From: Leptasterias polaris | Taxonomy: Eukaryota; Echinodermata; Asteroidea; Forcipulatida; Asteriidae | DNA length: 64,000 bases | Assembly: GCA_037783415.1 (NCBI GenBank) | Contig: JAZGTN010000027.1 | Location: 434,001-498,000 of the forward strand | Direction: 5' to 3' | In this document: positions 1 through 9,844 of the stretch, piece after piece | How the letters are laid out: each line of letters begins with the position of its first letter | How positions within the stretch are numbered: the first letter of the stretch is position 1 | Notes under the pieces: model-generated | The model's database searches: none | Told to the model about the DNA's origin: nothing | The model's input: only the letters and a program-made list of their open reading frames with translations | Made by a program: the position numbers and the translations under genes

Positions 1-322
1 ACATGTAGTTAAGCATATTTAATGATAATCTTTTTTATCAGAGGTGTTTGGGGCAATAGTAGTTATCAATTTTTTGGCATCAATTATGTATTTAGTCTTG
101 TTTAACAAGTGTACTTAATCAATCATGTTTTTAAGCTGAGGAATGATATGTATTTCTTCAATAATGCTGGATGAAAAGGATTGTTAAACTGCTGGAAAAT
201 AATATAGAACCTTGACGCAAATGAATTGGACAAATTTTGTTTTGTGAATTATTTGTCATTTGTGTACTGTAGTGTATTGAACTTAAACTGACGAAGTGTT
301 GTGGTCACTTATGCATCACTAG

Positions 323-416
323 GAACATATGGGATACACCACTCCAGTCTTTCCCAGCACACCATTAGCAGAGTTTTCTGGTGATATAACAGATACTACA
401 TCTGCCATTTCAACAG
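323..416 (+). CDS. Orphan coding exon candidate, gene unknown
   Basis: This 94 bp stretch is open in one frame and is bordered by AG before it (CACTAG) and by a good donor after it (CAACAG then GTATAC). It encodes about 31 residues, including MGYTTPVFPSTPLAEF and SGDITDTTSA, a Pro/Thr/Ser-rich segment with no domain I recognise. It would start in phase 0 and end in phase 1. The polypyrimidine tract before the acceptor is weak, and no partner exon can be identified within the window. If real, it belongs to a plus-strand gene that begins to the left of the window. It could equally be a chance open stretch. Confidence 0.25.
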
Positions 417-782
417 GTATACATTTACATATTTTTTATGGCAGTTGATTGTTAAGTGATGGATAACAGCGCTTTACTTCATCATGTTTTCCACACCAAT
501 GCCGTCAAGCAAGGGATGATATTTCAAATGTGTTCACCGTATCCTTGGGAAGGTCACAAACATACAGTTTTAATTTCATTTCTAAACAGGAAAGGTACTA
601 TTTGATTTGTTAAGCAGGTGACTGTCTGTGGTGCTATATTAAGATATGATGGACAACTGCCAGAGCCTGCCAGCATTTTAGGCATAGCAGAGTAAATGAG
701 AGTCCCGCTGAGACATCATAAGGGAATGTTGTTAGGTTATTACCATCAGATGGTAGTTAGGAGTGATAGATCTGGGGTTGTA

Positions 783-1425
783 TTCTACATTCTTGTCTCT
801 CTTGATATCAAATGTCTGTCAACAAAACACAGTGTGTACACAGCAACTACAGAATGAGCATAAACAAACAAAAACAACACCAAATTATTTAATGTACATC
901 CTTGTTTCTCTAGATACAAAATCTGTCAACAAAACATGGTATCTAAACAAAAACAAACACGGAATGAGCGCAAACAAACCATAAAACAACACGAAATGAT
1001 TTATTTTACATCTTTGTCTCTCTTGATATGAAATCTCTGTCAACAAAACACAATGTGTAAACAACAAATATGGAATGAGCACAAACATATGCAACACCAA
1101 ATTGTTTAATCCACATCCTTATCTCTTGATTTGAAATGTCTGTCCACAAAACATGTAGTGTTTTTAAGCAACAACAAATATGAGTGTAAATAAAAACAAC
1201 ACAAAATTATTCATTCTACATTCTTGTCTCTCTTGATTTGAAATCTCTGTAAAAAAAACACTGAGTGATAAACAACAACGAATACAGAATGAGAGTAGAC
1301 AAAAGCAAAACACATCAAACTTATTTTATCTGAATCCTTGTCTTTCTTCAAATGACCTGACCTTAAACAAAATGATAGTGTTGTGGTAAACTACACAAAT
1401 AATAATTTCCATTCTTGTCTTTCAC
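783..1425. repeat. Degenerate tandem array, unit about 97-123 bp, 5-6 copies
   Basis: The phrase CATTCTTGTCTCTCTTGAT, followed by a conserved CTGTCAACAAAACAC block and a CA-rich stretch (AACAACAAATA, GAATGAG), recurs at about 788, 898, 1009, 1106, 1211 and 1334, with a last partial copy near 1412. Spacing varies from 97 to 123 bp, so the copies have drifted by small indels. The small open frames here are artefacts of the repeat. Confidence 0.8.
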
Positions 1426-1954
1426 TCAGATAAGAGAATTATTGTTCATAAACATTAGTTATATTCCAATGATAGTAAACAAGATTCTCATTATGTAATC
1501 CATATCCTTGATTAATGAAATGACAATACACTTAACACAGCCAGCTCAAAGGGAAATAAAAGTAACATGTATTGGTAATAATATTTTCTTTAAATTGTTG
1601 TTTAGTATAAATTAATAAAAAACTCCAAACATGTTCAATGTAATTTAAACAGATTGCTCAAATAAAGATATGCATGAATAGTAATCAATGGGAATGGCAA
1701 AACAAAATCAGCCACAAGGCCATACTGATCGTGAGTAGTAAAGCATGTCACTTTGAATAAAATGAACATAAGGTTTCAAACATGCATGGGAAAAAATATT
1801 TTTAACAAATGCATCTTTGAAACACACGCTGCTGCTGTTTGGTCACTATCGGCTTTCACTGTTTGAAACTCTAGCTTTAAGAATGGATTTTGATTTGTTG
1901 TAACTTTATTTAAAAAGTGAAGCAACTTAGGAATTGAAGCAAGGAATCTAGTAA

Positions 1955-2420
1955 AGTTTGCAGTAACACCATGTACATGAGTATGATTTGAAACTGCGCA
2001 TGATGGAGATACAATCTAGAAAGGTTTGCAGTGTACATTAGTAGGATTTAAAACTTTGTATGGTGGGAATGCAATATCTAGTACTTGGTTTGCAGTAACA
2101 CCATGTACATGAGTATGATTTGAAACTGCATGGTGGAGGTAAATCTAGTAATGTTTGCAGTAACACCATGTACATGAGTATGATTTGAAACTGCGCATGA
2201 TGGAGATACAATCTAGAAAGGTTTGCAGTGTACATTATTAGGATTTGAAACTTTGCATGGTGGGATTGCAATCTAGTACTTGGTTTGCAGTAACACCATG
2301 TATGAGTATGATTTGAAACCTTGCATGGTGGAGGTACAATCTAGTAATGTTTGCAGTATTACCATGTGCATGAGTAGGATTTGAAACTTTGTATGATGGA
2401 GATACAATCTAATTTTGTGG
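1955..2420. repeat. Tandem array of about 65 bp monomers in a 197 bp higher-order unit
   Basis: The monomer runs roughly GTTTGCAGTAACACCATG, then TACATGAGTATGATTTGAAA, then a GATGGAGATACAATCTAG block. About seven copies are visible. A stretch of nearly 80 bp starting with GTAACACCATGTACATG at 1963 is repeated almost exactly at 2160, 197 bp away, so three diverged monomers were copied together as one higher-order unit. Confidence 0.85.
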
Positions 2421-4590
2421 TACATGAACATGTACATGAAGTCTCTCTTATAAGTTGTGGTGGTTCTAAAAAGAACTGTTGGCAGGACAACATGACACTC
2501 TGATGTGGATGCTTTGTGAGAGATTAAGTTGACATGCACCATCGGTTGTTTTCTGAACCACCAAAAAACACTGGAGAGATTTTATGTACATGTAGTTACT
2601 GCATAGAGAGGTTTGCAATGGAATGTAAAATATAGTACTGTACAATTAAGGTGGTGTTTTTTTGATTTTTTTTTTTGGGGGGTGGGGGATTTGAGGGGTT
2701 TTTTCTTGAGGGGAGGTGTTTTTCCTCCTTTGAATCTTGTGTTTAATCATGTTAATTGCCCAGCCCTGTAGGCCTACACAAGTATTAATTCTATTAATCA
2801 ATGCACAAGCAAATGAACAATTGAATGATAACCACAAATTCTTCTTGTAGTCCCAAGGCTGCACACATAGTGGACACTAATGTATGTAAATTGATACGGG
2901 GAAGAGAAAATTGAAAGGTGGCTGCCGGCATTTTTGTACAGGAAAACATTATCAAACAATTTAACGTAACTCAGTGCTCTTATATTTGTACAAAAGTGAG
3001 TGTGACATCTTCAGGGAAAGTTGAGTTTGATTGATATTGAATACAGTGACTCACTTCCTGCCAGTATAAGGAAGATAAATTGATGCTTTTTGTTATCAAT
3101 GAGTGTGTGACATCCATTGAAACCAAGAGAACATTTAGAAAAAATATTATATCTATGATCATGATGAGTGTTCAAAATTGAAATCAAACCAATCACCACA
3201 ATGAATTATGACCTACAGAACTCAATCAAAGTCAGTCTGTGGTATTTACTTTTTTCTTCTCTTTTGTTATAATTGTTTTTCTCTAAGGAGTTCAAAACAA
3301 GAATATTTTGTTTACTTTGAAATCACTAGAAACCTAATGTGTTAATTCATTTTTTTTAATTCAGGAGGTTGTACTGTTGTTTGGTTGGGTTCATGATCAG
3401 GACATTCATCTGAAAGATGCCAAAATAATTTTGATAACTTAGTCTGCAATATTGAATTGAGTAGTACTCTTAAATAAAGTATAATTTCAAGCATTAAATC
3501 TAATTTCACATAAAACCACATGTTACTAAATACAGGGTACAAATATGCACATAGCGAAATATGCCTTGCGTACAAGTATGCATAGAGAAAATAGTCTAGT
3601 TATAAATATGCCAAGAGAAATACACAAGTCACATAACAAAATATATTTGTACTGAATATTGTCCGACCATATAACCATCCGTTTCACTTATTTACAACTT
3701 ATCAACCCACATTAAACTGAAATTTTCCCCCGCCCGTTTGGTCCATGTATTATTCAACTTGTTCAATCTGTTGTCAATAAATCACTACACGTTGATCTTA
3801 ATCAACCTCAGCACATACTGAGCATGCTACCCCCAGGACATGTAACAAGCGGATACCATCAACCATTTCAGCTATCACTCTCAATTATCCACACAATGTG
3901 GATGACCAAGCTGACCTGCCACAACTCTACATATTCTGAAGGATATCTGTAAACACATGCAGGAAACTCTTCCACAAATCATTTATGGCAGCATAACTCA
4001 TTTCTGTCACTCCTTTTGGCAGTCAATAAAGTAACTTTGCACTGAAATAATGCAGTAAGCTTAAGGGCATTCAGGTTGACTCGTACTCGAGTTTCTTCTT
4101 CCTTGCCTTCCACCTCTAACCCGTGGTTCGAATCCCGGAGCCTTACCTGTGGATTTGGGTTTTCAGTCCCTACCTGACTGCGTGGTTTTTCCCTCTTTTG
4201 GGTTTTCCTCCCACGTCTAAAACGGAACATTTTTAACTGAAATTTCTTCAGCAACTTCTCTCTACAAAGTTTTCCTCAGGGTGTTAGTCACTTTTAAGGG
4301 TCCCAATGGTTTCATTACAAAAAAGATTTGATAAGAATAATAAGCTAGCCCCCTTTCTCTTCATTTTATTTTTGAATATTTCCAGTCCATTGCATCGTTG
4401 CTTTTTCTATGCATATGAACATTCTAAAAGGGCATCTTAAAGAGAAAGTACATCAATGTTTTATGTAAGAGACAATTCCTTCCCATCCTCTACGGTAAAA
4501 AAAGGTGATCCCCTGGCTGTCGCTTCCCAGGTTGTATCGTTAACTTGAGTGTGATCCCTGGCTACACGGCAATTAACGGTTATATGGCTT
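2421..4590. other. No gene seen; AT-rich intergenic or intronic DNA
   Basis: No exon-like open frame with splice borders or known domain is visible. The only notable items are a G/T-rich run at 2648-2715, and a B-box-like GGTTCGAATCCCGG at about 4125-4140 that may be a decayed tRNA-derived SINE remnant. Confidence 0.5.
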
Positions 4591-4594
4591 CTGA

Positions 4595-4760
4595 CTACTG
4601 GCACCCCCGAACAAAGGTATTGACTAATATAGGGAGACCGCCAACATAGAGCTGAATAGCCCAGTTGGTAGAGTGCCGGTGCGTTAATTTGGAGGTCGTT
4701 GGTTCAAGTCCCGCTCCAGTCGGTTTTTCTTTGTTCAAACCCAAACTATTAAAAAAGAAA
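4595..4760 (+). mobile_element. tRNA-derived SINE, copy 1
   Basis: An A-box-like TAGCCCAGTTGGTAGAGTGC is followed about 30 bp later by a B-box-like GGTTCAAGTCC, then a tail TTTTTCTTTGTTCAAACCC. The leader (GAACAAAGGTATTGACTAAT, then ATAGGGAGACCGCCAACATA) matches the leader of the copy at 59285-59430, and the tail matches the copy at 26292. A shared leader and tail around a tRNA-like head mark an interspersed SINE family. The cloverleaf is not intact enough for a working tRNA gene. Confidence 0.7.
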
Positions 4761-5193
4761 ATGTGACATTTTCATTGAATTTGGGTGGTAAACATTTAGA
4801 AACAGTTTTTGTTTTGTATAAGATTTTGTGCCTGTTCATATTGAGTTTTGTTGAGGATTTTCAACTGCTATTTTCTTGACTCTGACAGTGTTTCAAACGG
4901 AAATATTTCTTAGGAGTGTTGGTAATACTACGAACACTATAACTGATGAGCTTTTAAACTGAAAGTAAATTTGTTTTACTTTTATTTTAAAAACCCAATC
5001 CTGTTGTTTGTTTTTAAGTGGTATGCTTAGAGGAGCCATGATTCATTCCACTTGACCTGAAAAGATATTTTTATTTTTTTTTACATTCATACAAAGTACC
5101 ATGTTCAACAGTATGTAAGCACGTACACTTATTTGTCACTTATTTGAAACCTCTGAACCCCTTTAAATGGACCAACATGTATTGCACTCTTCA

Positions 5194-5470
5194 GTCTCCT
5201 GACGATGACTAGAGCAAGCTAGTCGAAACGTTAAGACCTATTAAGAACTCACTCCGCCGCGGCAGTGTAGTTAATAACGAGAAGTCCCCTCGATCCACAT
5301 AGCAAAAGTAGTAGTCCCGGCCAATTTCCTACCTCCCGCCCAGGAAGCAGGACAGTTCTTTTCAGTACTGAGAAGTCTCCCAACTTCCGAATAATCTACT
5401 CCGCGGCAGTAGAACAAAAAGCAAGACAGTTCTCAAAGAACAAAATCTACCTAGCAAGTATATACACATG
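5194..5470 (+). mobile_element. Retroelement remnant with hammerhead-like hairpin
   Basis: The segment 5199-5229 has the layout CTGACGA, a 6 bp hairpin (GACTAG/CTAGTC with loop AGCAAG), then GAAAC. That is the conserved core order of hammerhead ribozymes, which are known from Penelope-like elements and retrozymes. An outer stem GTCT (5194-5197) / AGAC (5234-5237) encloses it. The downstream 230 bp are GC-richer than the surroundings and contain CTCCGCGGCAG-like phrases twice (near 5252 and 5400), suggesting a retroelement terminal region. The paired NUH cleavage site needed for an active ribozyme could not be identified. Confidence 0.4.
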
Positions 5471-5955
5471 GTGTTACCGCAAACCAAATATACATTGATA
5501 CCTCACCATGCCGTGCCTCAAATCCCATATAGGCCTACACTTATTTGTGTAAAAAACAAAACAAACAAAAAGTCTTTGTCTTCAAATGGAGTGTGAACTT
5601 TATCTTTATGATGAGAGGTCACAACTGTGCAGGTTTTCTCATTCCAGCAGTTTTCATTTTGGTGAGTGAATGCACCAACAAACCAAGCAATATGTACTCA
5701 CAGCATGACTTTATTGTCAGTCACAATTTATTAGAAACCCAAAATTAAGATTTGCGGAACGGATGGACAATGATTAGTTGCCATGTTCAAATGAGCAAGC
5801 GAACTTTTATTAAAATGACTGAGAATGTTTTAAAGACCAGGAAAGCAAAATCTTATACCTGATGACAAATAAAGGCAAAGTAAAACGGCAGTGCAATTGA
5901 TTTTTGAAGTATACATTTATACCAATCTAGCTGTTTAGAAAAGCACTAACAGTTT

Positions 5956-6156
5956 AATGGCCATGTCACATGAGGCAATTTTCAGGCAACCTGATCCGGG
6001 CAATCACCGAAAGGAAGGCCATTTGCATTTCAACTTACACATTATTTTCTTGGAGATAGTGAGACACCATTAGAAAAATGTCCCTTGTGCTGCTGAAGTG
6101 TTCCTATATAGCATAAAGTACAAGTGGTTGCATCAAAAGTTGCTTGACAAGGCCCT
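5956..6156. mobile_element. MITE, GGCC(A/T)TGTCACA family, copy 1
   Basis: The left end is GGCCATGTCACATGAGGCAA and the right end is TTGCTTGACAAGGCCC, which reads as an imperfect inverted copy. Related termini are seen at 14970-15187 and 57160-57775. The element is short and has no coding capacity, as expected for a non-autonomous DNA transposon. Confidence 0.5.
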
Positions 6157-6272
6157 TAAAACAGTCACTAAATGTATGTTTCCTAAAAGGTTATACCAGT
6201 GCATGTGGTACTTTTTATTTAATTGTGATCAAAGTGTCTTTGTCTTTTTGTTATTCTTTCCTACAATGTCGT

Positions 6273-6308
6273 ACCATGGAGGTAGGAATCTATTCCTACC
6301 TCCATGGT
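6273..6308. repeat. Perfect palindrome, 17 bp arms, 2 bp centre
   Basis: The arm ACCATGGAGGTAGGAAT (6273-6289) is followed by CT and then by its exact reverse complement (6292-6308). It can form a nearly loop-less cruciform. It lies in otherwise unremarkable DNA and is probably the remnant of a foldback element. Confidence 0.9.
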
Positions 6309-7087
6309 CGTACAGAACAAATACGTTCCCAGTCAGTGTCATTTATACCAATGTTACAAAGCTTTAGGGCGCTAAGCCAATTTGTTTTAACTCAGCCCAG
6401 GTTTCATCGCACCTTTAAGCAGAAAATGAAGTCCCTAAAACAATGCTAAGCAAAAGCTGTTATGAGTAGATCACAGACAAACCTGTGTTTTTTCTGTTTC
6501 ATGTTTGCTTCAGAGCTTCATGACACTTATTGCCCTTAGGTTATTTTCCAGGTAGAAAATCCCTAGTGACCCCATGATAGATCTTGTTTGCGCCATTGTG
6601 GAACTCAGATTCCCCTGTGTAAATGTAAAGTGCACATCACAAGCAACCCATGTGCAGTTAGACCATTGAGCTATATGGTTAGATCACGAAGGAAGGATAT
6701 TCCATAGATGCACACCATATCATTACTTGCAGTTTGACTCACAAACTGAAGGCAGACACAGGTAGTAGATACTGTAACCCCAAGTGACGTCAGTGCAAGG
6801 GGGGTCTAAACAATAGATAGAAAACAGCATAAACTGGGGGACTACAATAATGACCCAATCAACATTCAAGCGTGCATCATCTGATGGTATATCAGCATCA
6901 CAGTTGCCATGGCAATGCAGAGTAGTCGCTAGATGGAAAGATATCGAGATACACGACATGGAAAATGCAAAGTCAATAATTTCTTAATGGCTGGCTTCAG
7001 TTAAGATATCTTACTAAGACAAGGCTGCATGCTCACTGACACCATCCGACTGATTGCACCAAGGCTGCCACATCTGCAAGACATTGA

Positions 7088-7107
7088 CCCCCCCCCCCCC
7101 CCCCCAA
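7088..7107. repeat. Poly-C tract
   Basis: An uninterrupted run of about 20 C follows ACATTGA. Comparable G/C homopolymer runs lie at about 11648-11668 and 54296-54313. Such runs are length-unstable and prone to assembly error, so the exact length here should not be trusted. Confidence 0.9.
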
Positions 7108-8044
7108 ATGGTTCTGATCAGAAGCTTTATATGAATTATGATGTAGTGACCATTGACATGCTCATAAATCCACAAACATCTCAGGGATGCAGAATGGCAT
7201 GCAAGGAAAAAAAACAAAAAACAGATATTATATTTAATCTGATGTTCAAATATGAGATACTCAATGAATGATGCCACTCTGTGCAAAGGAGTGAAGCTTT
7301 CTTTCGGTGTATCCCAACTTTATAAAAAAACATCTTCATCATATAATGTAAACCAAGTCTGGTCCCATCTAGAAACTGTTTTAGTATGGCAGGGGAGGTG
7401 GTTGGGTTGTTGGGAAATTGCCTAACATTCAGAGCATGGAGGTAGGACAGAGTATGTCACAAGAAAGGGCCATTGCAGAATTGTCCTTTGAAAAAACATG
7501 AGTAGAATAACAATCAATGATAACAACAAAAACAAATCTGCAATGGCCCTGTAGCCAAATATCTTTCTCCTGACCGTGTGCCAAATTCCATGCATGTTGT
7601 ATCATCAAAGGCATAATTCCCTTCAACATTTTACTTTATCTGCCACACCTTTAATATTTCAAAGAAGAATAACTTCAAAAGTAAAACTGTCAAGAACTTT
7701 ATCATGGGTTTGAAACATGGATGTTGACAACAAAATACCCATTTGGAAATGCAATTGAAGCCTGACAACTCTCTCAAGAGCTGGACATATTACCCCGAGT
7801 AATATTTTATACTTTTCGTCTGTCATATTTAATTTCATTTTTTTAATAGTTCCTAACTTTTTCAAAAAGAAAAACAAAGTCATAACTATCACTTACATCT
7901 CATAACTATGACTCACTGCATACTAAATATCTCATATTTATGAGATATTATATCTCATAAATATGACTTAATTGGCACAAGTCATTATTATGACTTTGCT
8001 AGTTCATAATTTTGAGATAAAGTAATAACTATGACTTGTACTAA

Positions 8045-9841
8045 GGCCGTTCCAATTTTATTAGTTGGTTTACGGATTGCGGCGACGCGTTTTGTTGAAA
8101 AAACGAAAAAAATAAAAATTGGAAAATCCATTCATTTTTTATTTTTATTTTTTCCCGGCTTCGAATATTCAAACTTTGGTCAGATTATTTAAAATAATTA
8201 GTCGACTTTTTATTGAGAAAAAGCTCATGAAAAAAAAAAAAAAAACATCGTGTTACGTTTCGATCACGCATTGCGTTGGTCGATCATGGTCCGATGGATA
8301 CAGAGTGCTTCGCGGGCCGGCAGCGCACGGCACAGAGAGCATGGAGCTATGCTCCATTGTAAGAGCTAGCTACATGTAACTCTGTGCCTCCCTCATGTTT
8401 CGATATCAAATACACACAGCCCATGTGGACCGTTCGGTAGATCAGTGGGTATGCAATACCGGCGGCTCTGGGGTTGTGTGCTAGACGGGAAGTGTAATAC
8501 GCGATGTAAACGAAATAGTCTGATACTTGATGATGTAAACAAAATGCTATGTCGCATGTGATCAAGTGCAAGATTCAGCGTTCTGTCAAAGTTTGGTGGA
8601 TCCAAATCACAATGAATGGCAAGCACGATCCGAGCAAAAAATACTTGTTCAGTGACTGTAAAAGAGGGAGGAAAGCTGGATAAACCCCTTATTGATTGCT
8701 GTCTCACTGGATTAAATGATCGGTTCGTTGACCAATGCAACGGGTGTCAGTAAAAAGTCCCTTCAGAACTTCAGGTACAATTTTACTGCAACAAGTGCCG
8801 TCGACATGACGACTACCTCCGACTGCGGAACGGCTATTTAGTATTTAGCGTGGAAATTAATTCAGTTGAGTGACAATTAGAACTGCTCCAAAATCCATCA
8901 AAGACCTCTATAAAATACTTTAAACTCACCAGAGGAACACAGGAGATGTTGCTGTTAACATGGTGGTACGATTGTGTCAGGTACATTTCTCGAAAATGTG
9001 AACTCAAAATTTCTGTTGTGAGTCTTTAATTGTTTAGCACATTCTTGGGATTTGCACAATCTTTAGATAGCGCACAATATGAGATTGAACTGCTTAACCT
9101 TCACAGTGCAATCTTCAGGATGTGCAAATCCCAAGAATGCGCTTCTCGAGGAACGACGCACAAAGCCAATTTTTTATTTTTTATTTTTTTTGGGGGGATA
9201 AATGGATCTTACACACAACGTGCCACCATATTAAAGTATTTTACACAGGTCTTTCATGGATTTTGGAGCAGTTCTTTGTCACTTTCTGTTTGAGGGTTGT
9301 GAATCTTGTTGTAGGGCATCTGACAGTGCAACAAACACATCAGCATTCACTTCGACCCTACATTACATACGCCAGATAATGTCCAAAATGTTAGGAAGCA
9401 ATTTAAAATTAAGCAGCAGTTAAATTCATTTTTGTTCTTAATATACAGTCCAGAACCATTTATCTTCATTTTATAAATTTGGGTGGGTTGGGTAGTCCAC
9501 AGTTTTTAAGTGTCAAATAAAATTTTCTATCCATTCATGTGTTCGGTGGCAGAATAATAAATAAATCTCACAAAGAGATTTAAAAAAAATAAAAATAATT
9601 ATGGTATTAAACATAAATTTAAAAGATGCAAAATACTTTAATAGGCTTATTGGACCTGACATAGAATAGCGAGATGGATATGGAGGCACATCCCAGTATT
9701 AAGCAGATCTTTGGTTGTTGGCCAACGGATTTCGACACTTATCTGTTATCTTCATCATTTTTATTTTTATTTTTTTCCTGTCTGACGACTTTTTTCAACA
9801 CCTAAAAAATCCGTAAACCAACTAATAAAATTGGAATGGCC
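8045..9841. mobile_element. PIF/Harbinger-like non-autonomous DNA transposon, 1.8 kb
   Basis: The left end GGCCGTTCCAATTTTATTAG (from 8045) and its continuation TTGGTTTACGGAT match the reverse complement of the right end (to 9841) over about 34 bp with one mismatch. The element is flanked on both sides by TAA (8042-8044 and 9842-9844), the 3 bp target duplication typical of PIF/Harbinger elements. Weaker subterminal similarity (TTGTTGAAAAAA and AAAAAAATAAAAAT) continues inward at both ends. Reading the interior in six frames gives nothing like a DDE transposase or Myb-like protein, so it is presumably mobilised in trans. A separate foldback is embedded at 8868-9288. Family assignment rests on the duplication length and is inferred. 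Confidence 0.75.
8868..9288. mobile_element. Foldback element nested in the Harbinger-like element
   Basis: The left arm begins GTGACAATTAGAACTGCTCC and continues with AAAATCCAT and AAAGACCT. The right arm ends with the inverted counterpart (ATGGATTTTGGAGCAGTTCT then TTGTCAC). Inner inverted segments follow, for example CATTCTTGGGATTTGCACA near 9040 against TGTGCAAATCCCAAGAATG near 9121. The arms are imperfect but cover most of the 420 bp. Confidence 0.65.
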
Positions 9842-9844
9842 TAA

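Noticed and set aside
8393..8740. 115-codon minus-strand frame inside the Harbinger-like element
   Set aside because: No DDE, Myb or other transposase motif could be seen, so it is not called as a transposase.
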